The notes below the pieces were generated by a model. The model had not been told where the DNA came from. It saw only the letters and a program-made list of their open reading frames with translations, and did not search any database. A DNA stretch of 64,000 bases, taken from contig LGRX02025840.1 in assembly GCA_001247695.2 (NCBI GenBank), forward strand, positions 1-64,000, read 5' to 3'. The position numbers were made by a program, and so were the translations under genes. Of the stretch, positions 8,545 to 17,056 are shown piece after piece. Within the stretch, counting starts at the first letter, position 1, and the number at the start of each line of letters is the position of its first letter. The DNA is from Cymbomonas tetramitiformis. Its lineage: Eukaryota; Chlorophyta; Pyramimonadophyceae; Pyramimonadales; Pyramimonadaceae.

Positions 8545-11522
8545 GAATTGTACCGCCGGTAGTACCCAGCCAACCCCAAAAATTGGCGCACATGCGTGGC
8601 GTTTTCCAGAGCGGGCCAGTCCCTGATGGCGGCCAACTTGTCATGTTGAGGTTGACTTCCTTCCCGTGAGATGACATGCCCCAGAAAGCGTATCTGGGTC
8701 TGCAGTAGTTGACACTTAGACTCCTTGAGGTAGATACCCTGGTTCTCACAGACTTCGAGAAATTGCTGGAGATGGGAAAGATGCTCCTCCAAGGTGTTGC
8801 TGAAGAGGATACAATCGTCCAGGAATATTCTTACAAAAGGAAGATGTCCCAGAGCGCGCTGCATGCGTCTCTGATAGCAGGAAGGACTGTTGGTCAACCC
8901 CATGGGCATCACCAACCACTCATACGAGCCATAGGGAGAAGTGAACGCCGTCTTTTCCACATCCTCAGACGCCATAGCCATCTGCCAGAACCCATCGACT
9001 GCATCGAAGGAGGAGAAGTACTTGGCCCCATGCATGGAGTCGAACAACTGCTGAATGTCGGGAAGTGGATATTTGTCCTTGACGGTCAGGCTGTTGATGG
9101 CTCGGAAGTCGCAGACCATTCTGAGTACTTCAGGTTTCCCAGGCTTGGGAACCATCAGCACTGGTGCAGCGAACGGACTTGAGGAAGGCCTGATGTAGCC
9201 CTTGCTCAGGAGTTCATCCAGGCGTTCTCGCAGTTGAGTCAGCTCCACCATGGACATCTTATAGGGCCTCTTAGCGGGCGCGATACCATTCCATCCCTCT
9301 TGCAGTCTCACATGGGCCACTTCATCTTTTCGCAGAGCGTCAAAGTTGGGCAGCGCTTCGCGAATTACTCGAGGTGAAAAGGACTCGATCAGCTTTTGAA
9401 ACTTCTTTCTCCACTCGGGGGAGATTGAAGGGTCCTCCAAATTCTCGCTGGTGGCCATCGCTGATAACATCGAAGTCCCTACCAAAGGTGTCGCATAGGC
9501 CACTAAGATGTCGTGGGGTGTCGCGGCACTGTCCATTCCCGCATATCTGCGCCGATAGGCTTTGATCTCCTTGGTCGCTTGGGCCGCAGATAACATTACC
9601 ATCGGTTCCAGAGCCATCGCGGTTCTCTCGCCTTTGCGTGTGGAGCTACGCCCCGGCGAACATCCCCGTATCCGCACGGATTTGCCATGATGGCGAAACT
9701 TGACTGATCCCCACCCATCATAGTCCAGCGTGACCGGCGAGAGGTGTCTCAACCACCTTCCTCCGAGTACAATGTCCACCTTGATGCCCAGAGGAAGTAC
9801 TCGCATCTTGATGACCTCGGAGTAAGTCCCCTCTGAAGTCTCGGCGGTCAGCTTGCCGTAAGCGACTTGCGCAGAGGTCTGCACTGACCCATCCGCCAGG
9901 GTAACGTTCAGCGGCATTCCATTAGCGCGAACTGTGAGGTTCAATCTCTTGACGCACTCACTGGAGATGAATTCATCCGAGGCCCCAGAATCCACCAGCA
10001 CGCGCACTCGCTGTCCCTTCAGCAAGGCCCAGAACACCAATAGCAGCGTTCCCTCTTTGTCCCGAATCGCAGTTAGCTGACTGTCCTGGTTCCACATTAC
10101 TTGACCATCGCGTCGCAGATGTGCACAGATGGCTGCTCGCACTGGGTGATGCAAAGGTACGCGCTGCTTAGACCGGATAGGTCTTGTGCGCGGTGGTGCA
10201 GGCTGAGAACGAGGATCCGGACCAAAGTACCATCCACCTTCCAGGTCGCGATCTGCTTGTAGCTGTCGCTCCTTGGCGCGTCGCTCCTGTCCTTGAGCGC
10301 GTCGTCTGGCGCGGCTCTGCGTGCGGCTTTCCAGAGGGTAAGAGCGAAGAGGTTGGATGGAAATCTCTTCCTCCTCTTCCTCCCCAGAGCTATCTTCTGG
10401 TTCGGACTTTGGAGTGAAAGAGGGGGTTTCTTCTTCCCGCGGTGCCGCCTGAGCGTCGGTGACGTTCGCTGGTGCTGCCACTGCTTCATTACCTTCCAGG
10501 ATCGGCCGCAGACGATGGCGTTGCTGTTTCTGAATGGTTAGTAGCAGTTCCAGGTGGGTTTCCTCCTGGATGGTTTTCAGGGGAGTCGGCTCCACTCCTT
10601 CTGTCACCGTTGTCAGCACACTTGGATTGTTCTCCGATCTGGCGGTGGCCAGCTGTCGCTCCATCAACTGCTGCGTGAAGCTGAGCGACCGCTGGGAGTC
10701 CTCGAGGTCTGAAATGTCCCCAGAAGTTGCGGGCTGAGAACTGGATGGAGATAAGGTCAAATCCAGAGTTGTCGCTGGATTCGCCTCTGATGGTTCCGCT
10801 GAGTCCAGGGAGAATGAATCACCACTTGCTGTTGATGGTAGGGCCAGGTGAGCAGCCTCTTCCGCAGCTTCCCTTTCTCGCTGGTTCCATTGGTGCACCC
10901 GGTATAGACTGCACCAGGCGTCTGGAATTCCTACATCTCCACCAGAACCTGGGATAGTACCGCACTCGGTCTCCAGAGATAGCTGAACTGCTCCTTCGGT
11001 TATCGTCAGGTCAGGGGTGACCTTCCCATGCCATCTGTACCAGCGGCGGCGATATCTGCGCCACCCTTCGGGTACCCATGCATCTCTCCATTTCTCATTC
11101 TCCTTTACCAGCGCCGCCGCGGCCATGTGCTCCGGGTGCGTCATCTCTCTCCAAGCGCGCGTGCGTGCGATCCGCCAGTGACTCCGCTCGAAGTCCTGGG
11201 GGTTCATCTCCCAACCTCGTAACCTCTGCCTCATGCGGCAGTCGGTCTCGTACAGTCTTCGGAGTTCTGCTGCGAGGTTTTCTCGGTACTCGCGGTCGAG
11301 GAGTTTTCCGCCAGGGGGTGTTGAGTGGGTTGAAGGTCCACTGGGTCTCCTCTTCCTGACCATCATCCTCCTCCAGTGCTGCCAGTACTGATGTCTCAGG
11401 GTTAAGGTTAGGGTTAGGGTTAGGGTTAGGGTTAGGGTTAGGGTCCCCAAGGTCTGTGGGGTCAACGCGGGGCGTTTCGCCACGCTCGCGTCGTGGAGCT
11501 GGACAGCGATCATCAGTTCCAA
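8523..11522 (-). CDS. Ty3-type pol, N-terminal part: aspartic protease and reverse transcriptase
   Basis: 999 codons. Residues 1-450 are charged and low in complexity and include a run of Leu-Thr repeats encoded by a telomere-like array. The retropepsin motif VLVDSGASDEF lies near residue 508. The RT runs from about 760 to 980: SPFAAPVLMVPKPGKPE, YPLPDIQQLFD, FDAVDGFWQMAM, the catalytic FLDDCILF near 900, then KCQLLQTQIRFLGHVIS and QFLGLAGYYRRY, all typical of Ty3/gypsy. The frame then shifts and ends after NSCWASLK. The expected continuation (FMLGFSEVAQPLTQLTK) lies in the next frame, so a one-base indel near 8545-8560 separates RT from RNase H. The start codon is uncertain. Confidence 0.9.
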   Translation of the reverse strand: MELMIAVQLHDASVAKRPALTPQTLGTLTLTLTLTLTLTLTLRHQYWQHWRRMMVRKRRPSGPSTHSTPPGGKLLDREYRENLAAELRRLYETDCRMRQRLRGWEMNPQDFERSHWRIARTRAWREMTHPEHMAAAALVKENEKWRDAWVPEGWRRYRRRWYRWHGKVTPDLTITEGAVQLSLETECGTIPGSGGDVGIPDAWCSLYRVHQWNQREREAAEEAAHLALPSTASGDSFSLDSAEPSEANPATTLDLTLSPSSSQPATSGDISDLEDSQRSLSFTQQLMERQLATARSENNPSVLTTVTEGVEPTPLKTIQEETHLELLLTIQKQQRHRLRPILEGNEAVAAPANVTDAQAAPREEETPSFTPKSEPEDSSGEEEEEEISIQPLRSYPLESRTQSRARRRAQGQERRAKERQLQADRDLEGGWYFGPDPRSQPAPPRTRPIRSKQRVPLHHPVRAAICAHLRRDGQVMWNQDSQLTAIRDKEGTLLLVFWALLKGQRVRVLVDSGASDEFISSECVKRLNLTVRANGMPLNVTLADGSVQTSAQVAYGKLTAETSEGTYSEVIKMRVLPLGIKVDIVLGGRWLRHLSPVTLDYDGWGSVKFRHHGKSVRIRGCSPGRSSTRKGERTAMALEPMVMLSAAQATKEIKAYRRRYAGMDSAATPHDILVAYATPLVGTSMLSAMATSENLEDPSISPEWRKKFQKLIESFSPRVIREALPNFDALRKDEVAHVRLQEGWNGIAPAKRPYKMSMVELTQLRERLDELLSKGYIRPSSSPFAAPVLMVPKPGKPEVLRMVCDFRAINSLTVKDKYPLPDIQQLFDSMHGAKYFSSFDAVDGFWQMAMASEDVEKTAFTSPYGSYEWLVMPMGLTNSPSCYQRRMQRALGHLPFVRIFLDDCILFSNTLEEHLSHLQQFLEVCENQGIYLKESKCQLLQTQIRFLGHVISREGSQPQHDKLAAIRDWPALENATHVRQFLGLAGYYRRYNSCWASLK
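11402..11443. repeat. Interstitial telomere-like array (TTAGGG)6
   Basis: TTAAGG at 11402-11407 is followed by six perfect TTAGGG units at 11408-11443. The array lies inside the open frame of element 1 and is read on the minus strand as alternating Leu and Thr. TTAGGG is the telomere repeat of animals, fungi and several protist and algal groups; whether it is this organism's telomere repeat cannot be told from the window. Confidence 0.95.
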
Positions 11523-11565
11523 GGGAGCGATCTACACTGAACATAACGGGAGGCTTGGAGCGCAA

Positions 11566-12521
11566 ATTTCAAAAATTGAGTGTTAATCGGCAGTTTGGCC
11601 AATTTCTTGGCGGCCATCCCGGAGCAATCCAGACAAATTGACCAGGTCCCAGTGTTGTAGACTATTTTCTTCTTTCAAAGAATATTAAAAAAATAGAAAA
11701 TTTTCCTTCTGGGCTCTCGTTTCCCCCTATGTAGTCCGATGGGCTCAAATTTGTCTAATTTGGCTCTGTCGTGCCGATCGGCCATCCCAATTTAAAATGT
11801 AGCGATCTATGAGGACCCAGGTGTCGGGGCCAGGTTCCAAACGACAAAAAACTATCAAGAAACGTCTGGAATTTTTGTGTCCACGTTAAAACTGTCTCCG
11901 AGGTCCTCTTTTCTCAATCTGACCACTGGTGCACTTTCCACTCTCCGTTCGGGTCAATCGGGCTGTTAATCCCGGTAAATTTAAGTTGCTGGCGACCTCT
12001 TTTTCCCCTTTCTGACTATTTTGCAGCATAACAGTCTTGGAAAATCGCCTGTCTGCATGCAGGGTAAAAGTCAGGGGGCAAAAGGGCGCAGAGCAATACC
12101 ACTTCCAAGTGCAGACTTCTTGAGCACGTGACTGTATCCGAGCCGGAGCTCAAGGGTCAGTCAGAGGTTAATCTGCTTCAATCTTGGGGCACAGGTCCGT
12201 AGTCGGCAATTTTGCAGTGTACAAAATTGCAATGTTCTAGATAAACAGTTGAACAAGGCTACAATTCAAGCAATTGCAATATCTTTATGGCAGGAAAGAT
12301 TGACCAGTAAATTAACAGGTTGAGCAACAGCTCCTCCAAATAGTTACTTCAAGTTAGAACAGCCTCCAAATGGGCAATATTCAGGTCTTATACTTTCAAG
12401 GCGCGCAATTCATATCTCTAATCGATCTGTCCCATGTCGGCTGGCATATCATCATCTGCCACCTATACAAATCCTAATCAGAGAATCTGCATTTGGACAA
12501 TCCTAATCAAGACAGTTGATT
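11566..12521. other. No gene recognised
   Basis: Mixed-composition sequence between the start of element 1 and the 3' end of the next ORF. No open frame of note, no clear repeat, and no match to the region left of element 1 that would mark a long terminal repeat. Confidence 0.5.
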
Positions 12522-13577
12522 TCATTGTCCCTTGCTGATCTTTGCTTTCTTCCTACGAGGAGCCACGTCAAGCACTTCTTCTTCATCACTGTCACTGCTT
12601 ATGGAGCATTTCAATTGAGTTATATACTCATGTGTCCAACATCTCGGATATTTCCTAGGTTGCCTCTTCGTCTCTTCAGACACCCCAGCCTTATTCTCAC
12701 CCATTGAAGTCAATCCAGTATCTGACCCATAAGGTTTCTTCGGTGGTGCATGAACAGTCTCCACCACAGAGGCTGGGGCATCCTCAGATATGGCCTCAGA
12801 CTCCTGCTCGGTGATAGGCGGATCCTCTGGCTGAACAGGTGAGGTCGGGGAGGTGCCCTTTGGCACCCAATGAAGTTCACCCTTCTCATCCATGATCAAT
12901 TGCAGTCCCAGTCTCTTCAACCTTCGAGCTTCAGCTTGTTCTTCAGCATCGTCAGCTACCAAGTCATCGAACTCGCTGACGTCATCCTCAGTGTCATCAT
13001 ATTCGGGCGAGGCTGGCTCCCATTTCGGACTGGCAGTGTCCAGGTCATATGTGACACCCGCGTCATCGTTGTCATCCGAACCTGGTAGCTTCTCCTTACT
13101 GTTAGTGACACCCGCGTCATCATTGTCATCAGAATCTGGTAACTTCTCTTTACTCCATGACACAGCGCCTGTACCCGAATCGTCACCGTCTGTAGGCGCT
13201 GAGTGTACAGGCTTACGCCCCGTGTAGGGAGTTCCACGATATTCGTCATCGTCAATCACAATCGTCGGATTCCCGCGCCCAATGCTGCTGATCGGTAATG
13301 AGAATGGCGCTACCGGCGCCTTCAACTGAGTGGCGTCTTCCAGAAACCAGCCGCCGCCCCTATTACGCTCCCAGCGGCGTAGCGCACCCGAAGGGTGGAT
13401 GATAATATGCTGCCAGCTATAATCAAGTCCAGGCTTTCGCTCCCCATAGTACGAAGTCAATGGCTCGGGAGTCCCCTTCCGAGCCCATTGCCATTTCACT
13501 GCCCCAGTACGCGTAAATACAACATGCCAATCGAATGGCTTGGCATGGCTAGTGTTCCCTGGCACAGCATATCCCAC
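12522..13577 (-). CDS. Acidic protein of unknown function with a DDEYRGTPYTGRKP motif
   Basis: 351 codons. The N-terminal ~90 residues are Trp-rich (DWHVVFTRTGAVKWQW, YSWQHIIIHPSGALRRWER). The middle has DDEYRGTPYTGRKP, which also occurs near the N-terminus of the LINE polyprotein at 46205-46262 as DDQYRGIPYTGKKP. Next comes an imperfect duplication of EKLPxSDDNDDAGVT, then a long acidic stretch. The C-terminus ends in a basic APRRKKAKISKGQ, a likely nuclear localisation signal. I do not recognise the family. The motif shared with a retroelement suggests that this too may belong to a mobile element. Its first ~40 codons overlap, antisense, the start of the polyQ frame on the plus strand. Confidence 0.6.
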   Translation of the reverse strand: MGYAVPGNTSHAKPFDWHVVFTRTGAVKWQWARKGTPEPLTSYYGERKPGLDYSWQHIIIHPSGALRRWERNRGGGWFLEDATQLKAPVAPFSLPISSIGRGNPTIVIDDDEYRGTPYTGRKPVHSAPTDGDDSGTGAVSWSKEKLPDSDDNDDAGVTNSKEKLPGSDDNDDAGVTYDLDTASPKWEPASPEYDDTEDDVSEFDDLVADDAEEQAEARRLKRLGLQLIMDEKGELHWVPKGTSPTSPVQPEDPPITEQESEAISEDAPASVVETVHAPPKKPYGSDTGLTSMGENKAGVSEETKRQPRKYPRCWTHEYITQLKCSISSDSDEEEVLDVAPRRKKAKISKGQ

Positions 13578-13581
13578 ACCG

Positions 13582-13725
13582 TTCCAACAACAGCTACAGC
13601 AGCAGCAGCAGTGGCTCGCGTACCAGCAGCAGCAACAGCAGTGGCTTCAGCAGCAGCCACTGGAACCGATGCAGCAGCAGTTACAGCAGCAGCAGTTACA
13701 ACAGCAGCAGTTACAGCAGCAACAG

Positions 13726-13756
<31 letters not shown>

Positions 13757-13760
13757 CGCA
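13582..13760 (+). repeat. CAG/CAR trinucleotide tract (polyGln on plus strand)
   Basis: An impure CAG/CAA/CAAC-type trinucleotide run encodes long polyGln in one plus frame, while the minus strand reads polyAla/Val. It lies at the front of a plus-strand frame (13540-14370) that continues through Arg- and Pro-rich sequence to a stop at 14370. That frame overlaps the gag frame and may be its N-terminal extension in another frame, but no join is evident. Confidence 0.8.
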
Positions 13761-14279
13761 GCCGCCACAACAGCCGCAACATCGACCACAGCAGCCCCAT
13801 CAGCTGGCACCAGCCACCTCCGCGCTTCATGACTCAGGCGCGGATCTCTCATCGCTGCAGCACTTCATCAGCATCGGCGCCGCGGCCCTGCCGGACCCTC
13901 TGCAGGTACCCCTTGACAGCGGAGTTCAGCAGAACGTCTCGGGCGGGACCCAGCTCTTGGTGCGTCACCTTCCCGCGGTGGCAACAACCTCAGAAACTCG
14001 CCGGCGTCGGCGTTCCCGAAGGGCACGTCCTCGGGCCCTGCGACACATGGCAAACATCTTCCAGGCCCAAGCCACGCACCTGATCACTCTGACCCCGACT
14101 CCGGCACGGACATCAGCCGCACCAGCACGGGGACCAGAGGCAGCCGAAGCACGCAGGCACGGGCTGAGCGCAGGCGGAGGGCCGCCCACAGGTCCGGCTC
14201 CGACTCGGACGCGAGCAGCCGAAGTGAACACATTCGCAGAGAAGTCCTGGCGGCAGTACAGGCCCTGGACATCTCCGCG

Positions 14280-16694
14280 GTGCTCTCGAGAGGACTCGCG
14301 CTGCCTGGCGCGACGGCATCGGCAGGAGCCTCCCCACCAGGCGACCCTCAGGGCAGCGCACAGGGCCTGACGGCGGACCATCTACACGAGGCAGACGCCG
14401 CCGCCAGCGTAACCCCTCCAGTGCCTCAGACCGCCGCTGAGAGCGCTCCCGCCGAACCTCCCACTCAGGGTCGGCCAAATCCCCACAACATGATGGTGGC
14501 CCGCCGGCGGCAGTCGATGGAGACGGTGGTGCACGGCGGTGGCAACCCCGACTCAGAGCCCAGAGACTCCAGTTCAAGCGACTCGCCACCAGGCCCCCCT
14601 AGTGATCCACCTCAGGATCCCCCTGACGATCCCGCACCAGAGCCCTCCTACCCTCAGTACCCAGAGGTCAGAGCCCTCTTCGTCACCCACGATGGTGGGT
14701 CATTGTGGGTGCACCAGTCAGCTGGGGTGCGAGGCGCGGCAACCGTCTCCCTGCCATGGGATGAACGCCGCCGGGCTGGGGTGCAGGGCGACGCCATCTT
14801 GTTCAGGATCATGCACCTGCTGGGAGCGCCGCTGACCGCATATGCGCGCATGGGAGGCCGGCTACACCATGCACCCCTACCCCTTACCAACCCTCGTGTG
14901 GAGACCTGGGTCCTCATGGTCGACCGCGAGGTCATGGATATGGCAATGGGGGACCCAGCCGCGGCCAATGTGCGGTCTACCAGCATGGGGCAGCCAGTGT
15001 GGGAGTGGATCCCTGCTACTGCGCGGGAGTCGGAGATGCAGAACTTCGATCAGGACGGGCTCGCCGCGTGGTCGGAGGTCAGCAACTCCGATTGGTACCG
15101 GAGCATGAGCGTGGTGGCCGCACAACCATCCACACCCCTGCCCTTCCATACACCTCTTCCACTCCCCGCACCACCATCAGCCCCTACATTACCGCCCACT
15201 CCGACCGCAGTCCCCACAAATCCCGCGCCTGCGCTCCCGCCCGCGCATGCCCCGGGACCACCACCTCCAGCCCGTTTCCCCCACTCCGCCGCCGCAAACC
15301 CCGTTCACTCTGCCGCGAACCCCGTTCACCCTGCCGCCGCTGCGAACCCCGTGCTCTCTCCCAGCGCCACCCCCTTTGTACCAGGCATCGTTCGATTGCC
15401 GCAGGGCACTAATCTGCGAGCATCCTCAGATGAGGTCCGCCTGGAGCACAAGACCAAGGAGATGGTGCTAAAGCTGGTCAAGAGCGTGACCAGGTTCCCC
15501 CGCTCCGCGTCCGACACTAAATCGGCCGACAAGGAGAGCCTCCTGACGCAGTTGGAGAACTACTCCAACATGGTGCGGAAGGTATTCCAAGAGGCCATCG
15601 TGATCGAGGCACTGACCACTCCCAGCTGTACGCCGTCTGTATCAGCGTACCAGGCGAGTGTGTCAAGCCTTCTTTGGAGCTTCAAGGAGCACACTCTTCA
15701 AGACCAGCAGAGAAAGTTCTTGGAGCGCGCGGCGGGGACCTTTGGGTCCGAGCAGGCCTGGCACCAACGCTACGGGGAGCTGGACGTGTTCTTCAGCGAT
15801 CTGGCGGTGTGCTCCCTGACGCAGGCCTACCTGGAGAACGCACATGGCGAGGCCATTGCCCTGAAGCAGGCGATGAACGAGACCGCGGCGGAGTATTTCT
15901 CGCGATTGGAGACCCGCATGGCCTCCGTCAACTTCCTGGCCGGCAGAGTCCCCAATTGCGTGGAGATGACCAACCTGTCGATGCTCTCTACGTACCGCCG
16001 AGGGTTGAAATATGCACCCAAGGTGATGCGGCGCCTGAGAGCCATCCACTTGGATGTCTCCAAACCAGAAGAGTGGGAGAGGAAGGCCGTCGCTGACGAC
16101 ATCCCAGGCACCCACAACGCCTTGTTGAAGATTCGGGAAGTTGCTGAGGAGGTGGAGAGTGACATTGACACGGAGGCGGCTCAGAGGCGCTCTCAAGACC
16201 GTCCTCCCCGTACTGTTTCCTTCGCTAATCCACCACCTCGCACCCCCTTCTACAGGCGTACCCCCTCTTCGAACCGCCCAGCTCTTGCCATGCTGGAGAA
16301 TGGGCCTGCCACCACCGTCGCCGCGGCAGTGACCCCATTGCCACCACCACCTGGCCTCTCCCGCCCCGACGCTCCGAAAGTCCGCCGGTGCTTCGCCTGC
16401 GGCTCTGCGGAGCACATCGTCCGTAACTGTACGGACGAGGCTAAGCTCAAGGAGTGGAGGGCCAATGCACCCGCTCGACTGGCGAACTCCCCTGGGTTTG
16501 TAGCCGCCGTCGTTTGGGCCATCGAGCAGCAGGAGGACACCTCCTCGGTGGATGGCGTCCCAGAGGAGTTCTCCGAGGAGGTCTTGGCTCTTGCTACCTG
16601 TGAGGACGAGCAGAGCTACCAGACCCTGGCGGCCCTTGCGGGCATCGAGCTTGTGGAGGGTGACGGCCTTCCCCCGGTGGAGAGCGATGAATGA
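14280..16694 (+). CDS. Retroelement Gag with CCHC zinc knuckle
   Basis: 804 codons. The N-terminal third is Pro/Ser-rich and disordered. A middle block (PVWEWIPATARESEM, AAWSEVSNSDWYRSM) is followed by another Pro-rich stretch. From about residue 380 to 640 the sequence is helical and looks like a capsid-type retrotransposon Gag (LLWSFKEHTLQDQQRKFLER, AYLENAHGEAIALKQAMNE). Near residue 705 lies one CCHC knuckle, CFACGSAEHIVRNC (C-x2-C-x4-H-x4-C), which should bind element RNA. The frame ends ESDE-TGA, and the pol remnant continues in the same frame after the stop. The true start is not defined. Confidence 0.85.
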   Translation: MLSRGLALPGATASAGASPPGDPQGSAQGLTADHLHEADAAASVTPPVPQTAAESAPAEPPTQGRPNPHNMMVARRRQSMETVVHGGGNPDSEPRDSSSSDSPPGPPSDPPQDPPDDPAPEPSYPQYPEVRALFVTHDGGSLWVHQSAGVRGAATVSLPWDERRRAGVQGDAILFRIMHLLGAPLTAYARMGGRLHHAPLPLTNPRVETWVLMVDREVMDMAMGDPAAANVRSTSMGQPVWEWIPATARESEMQNFDQDGLAAWSEVSNSDWYRSMSVVAAQPSTPLPFHTPLPLPAPPSAPTLPPTPTAVPTNPAPALPPAHAPGPPPPARFPHSAAANPVHSAANPVHPAAAANPVLSPSATPFVPGIVRLPQGTNLRASSDEVRLEHKTKEMVLKLVKSVTRFPRSASDTKSADKESLLTQLENYSNMVRKVFQEAIVIEALTTPSCTPSVSAYQASVSSLLWSFKEHTLQDQQRKFLERAAGTFGSEQAWHQRYGELDVFFSDLAVCSLTQAYLENAHGEAIALKQAMNETAAEYFSRLETRMASVNFLAGRVPNCVEMTNLSMLSTYRRGLKYAPKVMRRLRAIHLDVSKPEEWERKAVADDIPGTHNALLKIREVAEEVESDIDTEAAQRRSQDRPPRTVSFANPPPRTPFYRRTPSSNRPALAMLENGPATTVAAAVTPLPPPPGLSRPDAPKVRRCFACGSAEHIVRNCTDEAKLKEWRANAPARLANSPGFVAAVVWAIEQQEDTSSVDGVPEEFSEEVLALATCEDEQSYQTLAALAGIELVEGDGLPPVESDE

Positions 16695-17034
16695 CTGGCC
16701 GGCGGCCAGCCCCAGACCCTGCCCTTCGAGGAAGTGAGGTCTTGCCCTGATGATCAGACCCTCTCCGCCCTGGAGAAGCGGCCAGAACCAGTGGAACCCC
16801 GACGCGCCCGAGGACGCAGAGACCCTTGGGGCCAACGTCCCCATCCCAAGAGCGTGGCCTTCACCTCTGGGACCCGCTTGCGACGCACCTACCGCTCAGC
16901 TGGTGCCCCATCGCCGCCGAGGGATGACTTGTCTAGCCACCCTCTTGCAGGAAGCACCCCCTTCGATGAGCCGTCACTACCTCTTGATGACGGCCCTGCT
17001 TATACACAAGCGAGGATCGAGGGTCGGAGGGGAC
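16695..17034 (+). pseudogene. Pol N-terminal remnant following the gag stop codon
   Basis: The reading frame of gag continues past its TGA for at least 110 codons (FEEVRSCPDDQTLSALEKRP, then a basic Arg-rich stretch) without another stop. That fits a gag-pol arrangement expressed by stop readthrough. It holds no protease or RT motif. Near 17035 it meets the RNase H tail in a different frame, which marks the internal deletion. Confidence 0.55.
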
Positions 17035-17056
17035 GGCGAGTCCCCCGGCATGGTAC

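Larger units (their letters stand above)
7549..11565 (-). mobile_element. Ty3/gypsy-type retroelement, element 1 (pol only, frameshifted)
   Basis: A minus-strand pol in the order aspartic protease, reverse transcriptase, RNase H, with a single frameshift near 8545 between RT and RNase H. No CCHC gag, integrase or methyltransferase was found beside it, and no long terminal repeats could be matched between the two flanks. The RNase H tail is closely similar to that of element 2 (17057-18490, plus strand), so the two belong to one family. Element 1 stops in the linker that, in element 2, leads on to the methyltransferase. Confidence 0.85.

Noticed and set aside
11402..11443. A real chromosome end
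   Set aside because: The array has only six units and is embedded in a retroelement frame with sequence on both sides.
13395..13852. PolyAla/PolyVal frames on both strands
   Set aside because: Other frames of the CAG trinucleotide tract.
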